DNA of 64,000 bases from contig NZ_CP011096.1 of NCBI RefSeq assembly GCF_000969765.1, positions 496,001 to 560,000 of the forward strand. Reading direction: 5' to 3'. The notes under the pieces are model-generated. The model was not told the origin of the DNA. It was given only the letters and a program-made list of their open reading frames with translations, and ran no database searches. The position numbers and the translations under genes are program-made. The first letter of the stretch is position 1; each line of letters begins with the position of its first letter. This DNA is from Mycoplasmopsis synoviae ATCC 25204 (GTDB taxonomy: Bacteria; Bacillota_I; Bacilli_A; Mycoplasmatales; Metamycoplasmataceae). This document shows positions 21,651 to 33,830 of this stretch, piece after piece.

Positions 21651-21677
21651 AAAAGAAAAAACCACTTTAAGTGGTTT
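21651..21677 (-). terminator. Terminator of the arsR-helicase transcript
   Basis: Perfect repeat AAACCACTT/AAGTGGTTT with a minus-strand T tract; it overlaps the ArsR stop codon. Confidence 0.75.
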
Positions 21678-21996
21678 CTTTTTGACTTTTTTTGCATTTG
21701 CAAAAATAAGATTTAATTTCATTTCTTCTAGCGGTAAAATCGAGTATTTCACGAAATTCTTCAAGAAAAGAATTAGTTAATTTATAGTAAATAAAACGCT
21801 TATTTTTAGTAAATTCAATTACATTTGAATCAAGTAAAATTTTTAAATTTTTACTTAAATTAGCTTGCTTTACTTTGAATTGTTGAACTAAGTCATCGAC
21901 GTTGCAATCGGAAATCGAGCATGAATATAAATGCATTACAATTGCAAGTCGAAGCTTAGAAGATAAAAGCTTATAAATTTTATTCATACTACTCAT
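21667..21996 (-). CDS. ArsR-family transcriptional regulator
   Basis: The 109-residue protein is a winged helix-turn-helix of the ArsR type: an N-terminal helix (KIYKLLSSKLRLAIVMHLY), a recognition helix (VKQANLSKNLKILLDSNVIE) and a wing (TKNKRFIYYKL). Cys residues near residues 24-29 (SCSISDC) and a C-terminal FCKCKK could bind metal, but this is untested. The ATG at 21996 is preferred: a longer TTG-start reading back to 22047 would lie inside the helicase gene, and the ATG has an AAGAAAG site. It overlaps the helicase 3' end by 8 bp. Confidence 0.85.
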   Translation of the reverse strand: MSSMNKIYKLLSSKLRLAIVMHLYSCSISDCNVDDLVQQFKVKQANLSKNLKILLDSNVIEFTKNKRFIYYKLTNSFLEEFREILDFTARRNEIKSYFCKCKKSQKETT

Positions 21997-24900
21997 ATGA
22001 CATTGTACTTTCTTTAAATCATGATGGAATTTCACGGTTTTTTTCAAGTCATGAAATCGGATCTAAAATTACAACATCATATTTTTTACTTTGAAGGTAT
22101 TTAACCTCATCGTAGATATCACCATATCTTTTGATATTTTTTTCATAGTCAAAACTATCGAATTTAATGGCTTTATAAATTGAATTATTTTTAACAATTG
22201 CTAGATCTAAAGTAATAGATCCAATTTGATAATCTTTATAGATTTTATATTCTTGATGCTTTGAAGTTACTTCTTTTAAATAACTATAAACGTGATCGAT
22301 AAAAAATGAATTGTTAAATTTAGAAATTTCGCTAGTTTTTTGTTGACTGTAGCTATGAGTTTTTGATTTAACGTAAACTAGTTTTTGATCTTCTGCTAGA
22401 TCTAAATAATTTAGTCATTCTCTAAATAGTTTTAAATCTTCATTTTCATTTACAGTAACTTCGCTAGCGTATATTGATTTATAAACAATCATTTTTTCTT
22501 TAGCTCTCGATATAGAAACGTTAAGTGCAAAACGACCATTTTTTTGTCCTAGCCGAGTTGATGAAATCATTGTGTTTCTATCATATGAAACTGAAAAAAT
22601 AATTAAATCACCTTCATCACCTTGTGCGTTTTCGATGTTTCTAATTAAAAGCTGTCCGCTATTTAAAGCTTTAATTAATACTTCAATATTTTTCTCATAA
22701 ATTATGCTTAAAACATAATCACTTTGTTTTTGGTTAAGTGAAATAAAAATTATTTTTTTGTACTTAGGAAGACTTTCAATTATCTTTTTAATTGAAAATA
22801 CTGCTTCTTTAAAATTCTTTGAATTATCTCAAACACCATCAACGTTATAAACTTCAATTGAAGGTGAATGCTTACTTGAATTTTCATCAATTGCATCTAA
22901 ATTAGATGAATAAAAATTCTTTGATGAAAAGTTAATTAAATTAGCTCATTTAGAACGATAGTTTTTATTTAAAAAGACTTTATAAATACCAAGTGATATC
23001 GCGTAGTGCAGAAGCGATCTAATAGATCCTAGCACTGTTTCATTTATTTTTCTAGCCACAAATGGAGTATATGGCTGCATTTGCATATCATCTCCTGATA
23101 AGATTTTAATCTTACCAAGATATAGCGCTGGAATTCCACGTTCTGCTTGAATTTGAGATGCCTCATCGATTAAAACATAGTCAAAATCATTTTTATTATA
23201 TTGACTTAAGTTTTCATCGATTTTGGTAATCATTACAGGAAATACATCTTTAATGATTTCTTTAAAAACTCTTACAAATTTATCAGGTGGAAGATTCATA
23301 GCATTAGCATTTGCTATGAATTTTTTATATAAATTCATCTTAGATGAATCGTATTGTGATATTAGGTTTTTTAGCCTTGTTAAAATCACGTTAACGACTT
23401 CATCTTCTGAAGAAACTGGTTTGAATTTAGCTTTTTCTTTAAGAAGTTTTTCGTAAGTTAGAGCTAATTTTTGAAACTCTATTAGAATGTTAATATCACT
23501 ACTTTGAAGAAGTTTTAATTCGAATAATTTATCGAATAAAAGAGCTAAATTTCCTTCAAATGAACTGAGCGTATTTTTGATGCTATTTGCAACTTCAATG
23601 GCTTTTTTTCTCTTTAAAGATAAAAGAGAAATTTTATTTTCTTTAAGGAATTTTTTAACAAAAAGCTCATCGATTTTTTCAGGAATTTTATAGTTTTCTG
23701 AAATACCTAAAATAAATTCAATATCACTGACTTTATAAGTAGGATTATTTTCGGCGTAGTAATATATTGCTTCTAATGCTTTAATAGAATTTGATTTTGA
23801 AACAAATTCGCTAGCAAGCTCTATAAATTCAATTTCTGTTTGAGTGAAAACGTTTAACTTTTGTTCTGAGAGATTTTCTCAGTAGTTATCAAAGTTTCCA
23901 ATTTTATTTAATACGTTAATGATGGGAGCATAGAATTTTTGTTTTTGAGCTTTACTTGTTCCATAGTCATAAAAGTTAAGACAAAATCCTCCTAAGCTTC
24001 CTAGACGATTTAATATAACTTCTAGTGCTACTTTTTTCTCTGATGAAATTAAAGTAGTTTTTCCATTAATTAAATTATTGGCAACTATATTTGAAATAAC
24101 CTGGCTTTTTCCGGTTCCAGGAGGCCCTCAAATAATAGTGTCATGAGTTAATGAAGAAATAATAGCAGCATCTTGGCTTAAGTTAGTGTTTTGAATTTTA
24201 ACTAACTTGGTATTTGGATCTTTAATTTTTTCTGAAACGCTTTTTTTGTAGATAGTTTTATCAAAAGAAATATTAAACATTGAATCAAGTTCATCGTTTG
24301 CGATAATTTCTTTCATTCTTCTACGAGGATAAGCTCCTTGAGGTTGGAATAATCCAACAACGTATCCTGGACGAATTTCAAATTCTTCGTTAGGAAGTTC
24401 TAGTGAGTCAAAATCTTCAATTTTGCTTGCGAAATTATCTGGAAAGTTAAATGCACCTTTTCATTCAACTTTCATAGTTTGAATTAAATCATTAATTTTA
24501 CTATCAACGATATTATCTAAGTTAAGGCTAATGCCTTTATTTTCCATAAATAAAAGTAGCTTTTCGTTAACGATAACGTTTCCGCTAACTTTTAAAATAA
24601 TTTTTCCACGGCTATAGTCAATATTAGCTTGTTTGAAAAATAGTGGTGCAAATGCTTTATTTTTAATGTCTTGATAAGAGAAAAAGAAAAAACCTAAATA
24701 TAGCGTATGCGCGCTATTTGTGTGGTAGTTTTTTTCATGATCTTGAGCTAGATCTTTTCATGCAAAAATTCATTCTTTGATTTGTTTTTTTACTCTTGTA
24801 ATTAAATCTTCTTTAATGATTTCAAAGTTAATTACAAGCTTTTCTTTTTCACGCTCAGTAATTTCAAAGATATCGGTTTCTGCAAAAGCTGCAATCATAT

Positions 24901-25171
24901 CTTTATAGGTTTGCGCTTTTGAGATTTTATCTACGATAGGATCATAAATTTGTGAATTTAAATCAACTTCCATTTCGGCGCTATTTGAAATGGCGTGTAT
25001 TACTTTTTTACCTAAAGTTTTAGCTAAATCAAAATATGATAAAGTCTTAAGCTCACTAGGCTTTACAAAAATACAACTATCATTTGATCTAAAATTTAAT
25101 AAATTATCTAGAGCAATTTTAATTTCACTTGAAAAAATTTCATTATCACTTGGTTTATTATTTTGATTCAT
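21989..25171 (-). CDS. Superfamily 1 helicase (Upf1-like) with C-terminal nuclease-like domain
   Basis: The 1060-residue protein has Walker A WGPPGTGKSQVISNIV (residues 348-363) and Walker B LIDEASQ (D669, E670). It also has a GDDMQMQP motif III, LNKNYRS (motif IV) and, near the C-terminal end of the core, LNVSISRAKEKMIVY, the SF1 motif VI. About 330 residues precede the ATPase core. The last 90 residues (YKDYQIGSITLDLAIV, then YDVVILDPISW) look like a DUF559/restriction-type fold, but the catalytic triad is not certain. The family includes RNA/DNA helicases in defence and repair. The start at 25171 is chosen because it follows the overlapping EIIB-like gene; many Trp codons are TGA. Confidence 0.82.
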
Positions 25172-25523
25172 GTTTTTGCCCCAATAATTTATCGTATGTA
25201 ACTTGAGTGTATTCACCTAAAACTAAGGCAATAGAATCGCTTTTGAAAAAGATTCCATTAATGCCTTTAAGGCTCATTAATTTATTTTGATCAATTAAAG
25301 ATTTATCCTCAAAGAAAACTAAAACTCTTGATGTTGTTTTTTCTAAAGATTTTAAATTTTCTGGCCCGCCTAAATATAAAAGAAGCTCTTTAAAATCAAA
25401 AGGAAGCTTAGCACTTTGATAAACTGTATTTTCTTTTTTCTCTAAAGCTTTATTTCATTTTCGATAAATAAAACCTAAAGTAAATATGATTAAAAGTATT
25501 TTTTTAAGACGAATTTTTAGCAT
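25158..25523 (-). CDS. Membrane-anchored PTS EIIB-like protein lacking the phosphorylation Cys
   Basis: The 121-residue protein has an N-terminal hydrophobic helix (about residues 7-22) and then a domain with the glucose-type EIIB pattern. It shows LLLYLGGPENLKSL, then TTSRVLVFFEDKSLIDQ, LKGINGIFF and IALVLGE. In active EIIB proteins the second motif reads CATRLR and its Cys carries phosphate; here the position is TTSRVL, so the Cys is missing. It therefore probably cannot relay phosphate and may be regulatory or structural. It is the first gene of the helicase-arsR operon and overlaps the helicase start by 14 bp. Confidence 0.65.
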
Positions 25524-25534
25524 AATTAATTTAT

Positions 25535-25540
25535 ATTATA
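25535..25540 (-). promoter_or_regulatory. -10 box, near-leaderless promoter
   Basis: TATAAT on the minus strand ends 11 nt before the ATG at 25523, leaving only about five nucleotides of leader and no ribosome-binding site. Confidence 0.5.
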
Positions 25541-25578
25541 TATAATAAATTTTTAAATTTTATATCTAATTGAAAATT

Positions 25579-25620
25579 AAAAAAGATCCTTCAAGGTAAA
25601 TGCCCTGAAGATCTTTTTTG
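25579..25620 (-). terminator. Bidirectional-looking terminator
   Basis: AAAAGATCCTTCA pairs (one bulge) with TGAAGATCTTTT; there are T runs on both strands. It lies between the promoter of the helicase operon and the downstream edge of the mscL gene, so its likely minus-strand role is to end the mscL transcript. Confidence 0.65.
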
Positions 25621-25665
25621 AAATTAAGTAATTTTGTTTTTTACGCTTAAATTATATTACTTTAA

Positions 25666-26187
25666 TTACTTTTTGTTTAATTTTTTAGAAGAAGCGCTTC
25701 TAGATTTAGTTTTTCTAGCGCTAGTTTCTAGCGCGCTTAAACTAGTTTGCATATCTTGTGAAAGTTGGTTTTTGGTTATATTAGAGTTTAATTGTTGTAA
25801 TTCTTTTAGGATTAATTCATCTACAGTTAAAGGTTTAACTACAGGTTGAGGAGGGTTTTTTCTATTTTTGTGTTCAACGTAATTATTTTTGATTACAAAA
25901 AATAAAAACAATACAACAAATAATAGCACCATTACAATTGCAAATTGGATAACGGTTCCTAAAAATTTACCAATTAAAATACCGTTTTCTAGTTTTCACT
26001 CTTGTAGGTTTTTAATACCAAAGGCATTAACGATATAACTAAGTACTACGTCATTTGCAAATGATGAAATCATTGCATTTGTAACTGCCCCAAGTAAAAA
26101 GGCAACAGCTAGCAGTAGGAAGTTATTTCTTTTAATATTAGCTTTCGCGTCTTGTCAAGATTTTTTTAAAATTTTATTCTTTGACAT
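25666..26187 (-). CDS. mscL: Large-conductance mechanosensitive channel MscL
   Basis: The 173-residue protein opens with a basic segment and then FLLGAVTNAMISSFANDVVLSYI, the MscL TM1 pattern that lines the pore. A periplasmic-type loop and a second helix (VIQFAIVMVLLFVVLFLFF) follow, then a basic C-terminal tail with KNPPQP. It releases solutes under osmotic downshock, which is vital in a cell without a wall. The tail is longer than in E. coli MscL (136 residues). It lies 9 bp after aspS and is the last gene of the pgm-like/hisS/aspS run. Confidence 0.85.
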
Positions 26188-26196
26188 AAATCTTTC

Positions 26197-27897
26197 TTAT
26201 TTTTTTAGTTCTAAAAATAATTCGCTAAGTTGCTTAGAGCTAATCTCTGAAGGAGCTTTAGTAAATACGTCTTTATTTTTTGCATTTTTTGGAAATGCAA
26301 TAACGTCTCTAATTGTGCTTTTATTGGCGAGAATCATTAACAACCTATCAAGACCAAGTCCGATTCCGCAATGTGGCGGAAGGCCGTAGTCAAATGCTTT
26401 TAAAAAGAATCCGAATTTTTCTTCTTGTTCTTTTTTATCCATTCCAAGGCTTTCAAAAATAAGTTCTTGAACTTCTTTGGAATAAATTCTTGCAGAACCA
26501 GAACCTAGCTCAAAGCCATTTAAAACTAGATCATAGCTTTTCGCTTTGATTTGATTTTTAGAAAGACTTTTAAATTCTTCTACTGTGTTTTCAAACATAG
26601 TAAAAGGATGATGCGCGGCTTGATAACTTTGAGATTCTTCATCGAATTCAAACATTGGTCAGTTAATAATTCAAGAGAAATTATAACCATTTTTTGCGTA
26701 ATTAAACATTGAATTTAATTCAACTCTTAAAGCCCCTAGCGCCTTTGAAGCATTATCAAAATTATTAGCAACTATAAAGCAAGTTCCGTTTTTAAAGTTA
26801 TGATCTTTAATTAGTTTTTCAACGTCACGAGGCGCTTTATTTGTGAAGTTGCTATGAAGCACTTTTCCATTTTCTAGTACAAAGTAAAATAAAATATTTG
26901 CACTGTTTTTCTTTGCAATTTCTTCCAAAGCTTTAAAGTCTTTTTTGGTAATTTGCTCGTTAATAAAAAGCATTCTTTTTGACGCTTGCTTTTTAATGAT
27001 TTCAAAGTTATCTTCTTGGAAATAATTATTTATATCTTGAATTTTTAAATCAAATCTTAAGTCGGGCTTATCTGTTCCATAGTCTTTAATGCAAGTATCA
27101 AAATCTAGTCTTTGGAAAGGAGTTTGAATATCGACATTCAAAACTTTTTTAAAGACGTATTTAAATAAGTTTTCAACTAATTTTTGAAAAGCGCTAACTT
27201 CTAAAAATGAAACTTCCATGTCAAGCTGAGTAAATTCTGGCTGACGATCTTTTCTTGAGTCTTCATCTCTAAAACATCTTGCAATTTGATAGTATTTTTC
27301 AAATCCGGATGCCATTAATAACTGCTTGAAAAGCTGAGGGCTTTGAGGTAACGCAAAGAAGTTATTTTGACTTCTAGTTGGAACTAAAAAATCTCTAGCT
27401 CCTTCAGGAGTAGCCTTAGCTAAAATTGGGGTTTCAATTTCTAGAAATTTTTCTTTATTTAAAAATTCACGAATAGCAAAAAATACCTCGCTTCTAAGCG
27501 ATATGGCATTTTGCATTGACTCTCTTCTTAGATCTAAGAAACGGTATTCCATTCTTAGATCTTCTGAAGCTGAAATTTTTTCTGAAATTTCAAAAGGAAG
27601 TTCCTTTGATGAAGATAGTAGCTCGTATTCACTAACTAAAACTTCAATAGTTCCTGTTTTTAAGCTAGGATTGATATCTTTTCTTTTAGAAACTACTCCA
27701 GTTACTTTAATTACTGATTCTTTAGATAGCTTTATATCTTCACTAAAAACTAGTTGAATAATTCCGCTATGATCTCTTAAATCGACAAAAGAAATTTTTC
27801 CAAATTTTCTTTTGGTTGCAACTCATCCATATAAAGTTACGCTTTTATTAATATAGCTTTCATCTAAACTAGTATTACTTATTTTGCTAAATTTCAT
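26197..27897 (-). CDS. aspS: Aspartyl-tRNA synthetase
   Basis: The 566-residue bacterial-type AspRS charges tRNA-Asp. It has an N-terminal OB-fold anticodon-binding domain (GWVATKRKFGKISFVDLRD), then the class II core with MEYRFLDLRRESM, the motif 1/2 region FLEIETPILAKATPEGARDF, and motif 2 RCFRDEDSRKDRQPEFTQLD. The bacterial GAD insertion domain follows. Motif 3 is GLGLDRLLMILA, preceded by GFELGSGSARI. Trp codons near INWPMF are TGA. It starts 16 bp after hisS. Confidence 0.96.
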
Positions 27898-27913
27898 ATG
27901 TTAGTTAATTATA

Positions 27914-29410
27914 TTAACTTTTAGCAGATTTTCTTTTTGATTTTTTAATTTTTTGATCTGAGAAATACACATCATCTTCAGAGTAGTGGAATTGCTTAGC
28001 AAATTTTAGCAGAGCCTTGCTATCTCCGAATCTATTTCTAAATGCAGAACACATACACATTAATTCTTTAGGTGACGGTTTAAATAAATTAGAATCAAAT
28101 AAATTATCAAAGTGTCTTGAATCAAGAAGGCTTGTAAAGTCTAAATGATGGTATTGTTCTTTTAAATCTACATCTTTTTTAGTTCCATATTTAAAGTCAT
28201 AAACTGTTAGCGAATTATCTTCTTCTAAAGTAACAAAAGCTTTAGAATTTAGTTTTTTAGCTTTTTCAAAAGCTTTGTTTCTATTAGGTGAATCATAGTC
28301 AAATAATAGTGATGAAGAAATATGTTCGTTTAGTTGCAAGTTAAAAAATCATACAAAGAAGTTAAGTTTATAACTTGCTTCTGGATGAGCTCAGAAGTAG
28401 TATTCATTTTCAGAGTGAGCAGTTTCTAGTTTGTCAAGATGTTCTTTATAAACTTCTTGATCCATTAGGTAGTCTACTACTCTATCAACCCCCATGGCAA
28501 AGCCAATTGATGAAGTTTCTGGTCCTTCTAAGTCTTTGATTAAATTAGAATATCTTCCGCCACCGATTATTACGTCTTGCGCTGCTTTTGAATCTTTAAT
28601 TGAAACTTCAAAAACTAAATCATCGTAGTAGTCTAGTCCTCTTACTACTTGTTCATCGAATTGATATTCAAGTCCGTTGTAAGTGTCAAGGCCTCTTTTG
28701 ATGTTTTTAACGTATTCTTTGTCTTCTTCGCTGTAGAAATCTGACAATTTTGGCGCGTTTTTAACAAAGTCTTTTTGTGAGTCTTCTTTATCATCTAAAA
28801 CTCTAAATACGTTTCCAGTTTCTAGTCTTTTTTGTGAAGCTTCTGAAAGCTGGTCTTTGTATTCTAGAAGATATTTATGAAGGGTTTCTTCATATTTTTT
28901 TCTAGTTTCTTTATTTGATATGTAATTTAATTTTAAAGTGTATTTAATATGTAATTTTGCTAAAAGCCTAAGTACTAAGGTTATAACGTATAAATCTTTG
29001 AAAAAGTCAGCCTTACCGACAAATTCCACTCCAGCTTGAGTGAATTCTCTATAACGACCTTTTTGTGGTCGTTCGTATCTAAATACTTTTCCCACGTATG
29101 CATATTTATTTTCAGCACTAGCTGCATGTCATTTATTTTGAACAAAAGCTCTAACAAAGTTTGCTGTCATTTCTGGACGAAGGCAAAGTTCTCTTTGTGA
29201 TTTGTCTAGAAATTCATACATTTCTTTGTTTCCGATATCGCTTTGTGCTACTGTGCTTTTAAAAAGCTGAGCATGCTCTAAAGTAGGAAGTTCTACATAT
29301 TCAAATCCATGTAGTCTAACTTCCTTTAAAAATAATGATTCAACTGCGTCTTTTAGAAATGCTTTTTCAACGCCATAATCTTGAGTACCTTTAACTCTTT
29401 GATATTTCAT
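27914..29410 (-). CDS. hisS: Histidyl-tRNA synthetase with C-terminal extension
   Basis: The 498-residue class II synthetase has the HisRS start (KGTQDYG), motif 2 FRYERPQKGRYREFTQAG, the HisA motif RGLDYYDDLVFEV and GGGRYSNLI. Typical bacterial HisRS is about 420-430 residues. Here the usual C-terminal anticodon-binding fold appears modified and extended, ending in a very basic tail (KIKKSKRKSAKS). TGA Trp codons lie in the KWHAASA and YYFWAHPEA regions. The gene begins 20 bp inside the end of the pgm-like gene, so the two are cotranscribed. Confidence 0.93.
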
Positions 29411-31037
29411 AATAAGTCTCCGTTTTTTTGATATTGTTTTTATACTTTTTGATTAGAAAATTAAAAATCATAAGCATGTATTTATTGATAAAAAATTCTT
29501 TTATCTTGATTCAGAAATTATCATTTTTTTCTGAAGTCATTTTAATTTCTAATTTCTTTGAAATCAAATTGTATGTCAAATTAATTTTAATTTTATGAGC
29601 GGTTTTTTTGTATTTATATTGATAGTAGATATCAAATAAATAGTGGTAATTTTTTGATAAATAATTAATTGTTTCTATTTTTTCTAGCTTTAAATATTTA
29701 CCAACTTTTTCAAACTGTTTGGTGTTTTTAATAAGAGTTTCAACACCATCTTCGCTAAATTTTGTTTTTTTAGTAGTTTGTCAGAATAAACTTGCAAATT
29801 TTTTAACAGTTTTATATTTTAGATTTATTAAATTATTGCTATCCTTATACGCATTTAATATGCTGCAAAAATTCATCAGAAATGCATAATTGCTTTGGAG
29901 ATTATTAAACGATTGCCCTGATGAATAAAATCCATTTTCATATGCAAGAAGCACATTTGTAAAATTAGCCTGATCAATGTATTTGTAATTGATTTTATAG
30001 TTGGTTAGGATTTTATGAACAATGGGGCCTGCGTTATAAGGAATATAAATAAAGTTTTGATTTAATAAATTAAGTTTTTTAAGCGATAGATAGAAATAAG
30101 ATACATAAATGAAAATTATTTCATCATCGCTTAAGAGTCTAAAGCCTTTTTTGGTTCTAATTACTAGTTTTAGTTTGTGATTAGCATCAAGAATTACTAA
30201 CACATCGCTTTTATTAAGTGAATTATTTAAAAATTTTTGAAGTGAATATTTTTTCCACTTAGATAATTTTTTATGTAAATTTCACGTATATTTAATGACT
30301 TTATAATTAGCTTTCTCTAGCGCTTGGGTTAGAATTTTTTCGTCTAAATTAGATGCTACTAGCATGCTAACAATTAATGAGTCATTGGTTCATTGGCTTT
30401 TTTTCAGCAAATTAATTTCGCTAGGTAAAATTGCCGATTCGATTATTTTATTGATATCGATTTTTTTGTTATTATCGATATTTTCTTTAAAAACAAAATC
30501 GTGATTTGAATTTTTAAAGTGTTCTAAAATTTCTTCGTATTCTAAAGTAGATAAAAGGAAATTTTTCTTATAAATTTTTAAGTAATATTTATTATTTACT
30601 TTATTTTTTTGTAGGAAAATAACGTAATCTAAGTTAAAGGCCTTTGAAACTTGATAAACGACAAAATCATTTGCTAAATCAAGCTTGTAGACATTATTTT
30701 CTGAATTAAATAGATAAATATTTTCCACATTATAATTAATTAGTGAAATTGCTTTTCGAACTAAAAATGGACTAATATTTTCATCAAAGTGCATAAAAAT
30801 GTGTTTATTTTTAACATTTTTAAGCTCACAGAAGGATTTTAATATCCCTAGCAGTGTAAATAAATTTAAATTACTTAAATTATTTTCGGCATCTGAATTA
30901 AATTCTAAAGAATAAAAATTAATCTTAGGAAGGGAAAGGTTTTTTTCTAACGCGCTTTGCTCTTTGAAAAACTCAACATCTAAATAATGTTGTGTATATA
31001 ATCTTTTTCAAGAATCGATTAAATTATTTTTCTGCAA
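29391..31037 (-). CDS. Degenerate phosphoglucomutase/phosphomannomutase-like protein
   Basis: The 548-residue protein has the length and order of alpha-D-phosphohexomutases but has lost their active site. The start (SWKRLYTQHYL) resembles the family's opening. The region where the phospho-Ser motif TASHNP should be reads FLQKNKVNNKYYLKIY. The metal loop DADADR corresponds to LDANHKLKLVIRTKKGFRLL. The sugar-binding GEES motif corresponds to AYENGFYSSGQ. The fold therefore seems kept while catalysis is probably lost. It starts with TTG after GGAAAGG, overlaps hisS by 20 bp, and lies just downstream of an IS insertion. Confidence 0.65.
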
Positions 31038-31082
31038 AGTTTATCCTTTCCAAAAGATTTTTAAAAATAATTATTAGCTAAC

Positions 31083-31088
31083 ATTATA
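31083..31088 (-). promoter_or_regulatory. -10 box for the pgm-like/hisS/aspS operon
   Basis: TATAAT on the minus strand about 45 nt upstream of the TTG start. The IS-flanking inverted repeat begins within 10 bp upstream, so the -35 region was formed or replaced by the insertion. Confidence 0.5.
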
Positions 31089-31092
31089 TAAC

Positions 31093-31116
31093 AAAAAAAT
31101 TAGCGGCGCTAATTTT
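31093..31116 (-). terminator. Terminator-like inverted repeat at the IS edge
   Basis: AAAATTAGC/GCTAATTTT with a GGC loop and a minus-strand T tract. It directly abuts the left end of the IS relic and is probably the insertion target of that copy. Confidence 0.6.
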
Positions 31117-31117
31117 C

Positions 31118-32391
31118 CCACATTGTAACTTCCAAGTTGTCACTCTCAAAAAAATATTAAAATTTTTTTGGTAGTTTTTTTTGTTAAAAACTTACTACAA
31201 AAAGAAAGAAAAATGCTACTTTGAGAGCATTTAAAAATCATCATTAAAAATTATAGACGAATTTCTTATGATATTCGCAAAAAATAAAATTTTTATTACA
31301 AAACTTTAACTTTTCTCTTAGAAAAATGCTAAAGATCTCGGTATTAGTCATTCTTTATTGATTAAAGAAATTAAAAATAATTCAAGTGAATATGGTTATG
31401 ATGCCAAGCTTGCTCAAAAAAACATGACATTAAAATTCGCTAAAAAAACCACTTTAAACTTAAATCTGAAATTTATAAATTTAAAGAATTTGAAGAAAAA
31501 TTCTTAAAAATTTATAACTCAAAGAAATGACAGTTGAAAGCACTGCGGAATTTATCAAGCGTAGCTATAGCATTAATGCTTTCAATTAAAACGATTTACA
31601 ATTGAATTAATTCAAAAAATTGAAAAATAAATCGCAAAAATTTACTTAGAAGCAATTATGTATTTGGCGGCAAAAGGCAAAAATCTCTCCAAAAACGGCT
31701 TGCTTAAAAACGCTAAGTTAAGCCTTTTAAAATAGCTCAAAGAAAAAAATTGGCCACTGGGAAGCAAATTTAATCAAAGGCAAAAGAGGAGCTAAGGTTC
31801 ATTTACTAGTTTTCCAAGAAAAACTCACCAGATTTGTTTTAATTAAAAAAATAATGACTAAAAATCCATAAAACATTAATTTAGAACTTTGGAATTTAGT
31901 TAAAGGATATTGAGCTTAATGTCAATCCATTACCATAGATCAAGGCTTAAAATTTAACTTAATTTTTTATATAGGATATAGGTTAAAAATTTATATTTAT
32001 AAAGCTCATCCTCATGCTTCACATCAAAAAGAAACTACCTAAAATATCAATAAATACATTCGAAGATATTTTAAAAAAAGTACTAACTTTGAAAAAATTG
32101 ATGACCTTGAAATTTGAAAAGTTTAAAACATATTAAATCTAACTTGAAGAAAATTTCTAAAAAATTGAGAGCATCCAAACGAAATGTTTCATGAATATAA
32201 TTGAAACAAATATTTATAAAATCCAATTCCTAAAGATATGCCACTATATACCAGAGCTAAAGGATTTGTACCAAGAAACAAAATTCACAAATACTTAAAA
32301 AAGAAAAAATAATAACTAATAAAAAAAAGCCGATTTTGAAAATCGGCAATTTTATTAAATTGTAAGTGGTAACTTGCACTTTACAATATGG
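31118..32391 (+). mobile_element. Degenerate IS30-family element (IS1630-like), copy A
   Basis: About 1.27 kb bounded by imperfect inverted repeats of about 29 bp. The left end has CATTGTAACTTCCAAG (31121) and the right end TAAGTGGTAACTTGCAC...TACAATATGG (to 32391). Inside lies a plus-strand transposase relic with frameshifts and stops in every region. Recognisable pieces are a SSLIKEIK-like helix-turn-helix, TIDQGLKFN, YKAHPHAS (the IS30 position of ADPYSPWQRG) and FKKSTNFEKIDDL. A GCCGATTTT/AAAATCGGC terminator precedes the right end. It is nearly identical to the copy at 39242. Confidence 0.8.
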
Positions 32392-32535
32392 GATAAATTA
32401 ATTGAAATTTTTAATTTAAACTAATTTATTTTAATTATTTGTTGTTTATATTTTAATAGTCTTTAATCTAAAAAAATAAATTTTGATAAAATAAACATAT
32501 GTTGCCACATATATTTATAGCTTATATATATATAT

Positions 32536-33732
<1,197 letters not shown>

Positions 33733-33802
33733 CTTTAATATTTTTTTTCAAGAAAAAGCTAATAGCCTTTTTATTCCTTTAAATAATTTTTTATTTAACA
33801 AG

Positions 33803-33824
33803 CAGACTAAAAGTCTGTTTTTTT
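33803..33824 (+). terminator. Terminator-like hairpin just upstream of the methyltransferase
   Basis: CAGACT/AGTCTG stem followed by seven Ts, ending only 6 nt before the GTG start. It could end read-through from the island's left side or act as an attenuator. Confidence 0.65.
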
Positions 33825-33830
33825 GCTTAA

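Noticed and set aside
21997-22047. TTG start giving a 126-residue ArsR protein
   Set aside because: The added residues lie inside the helicase reading frame and are not part of the ArsR fold; an ATG with a ribosome-binding site exists at 21996.
31118-32391. Functional transposase in copy A
   Set aside because: No frame of useful length survives; stops and frameshifts interrupt every conserved part.
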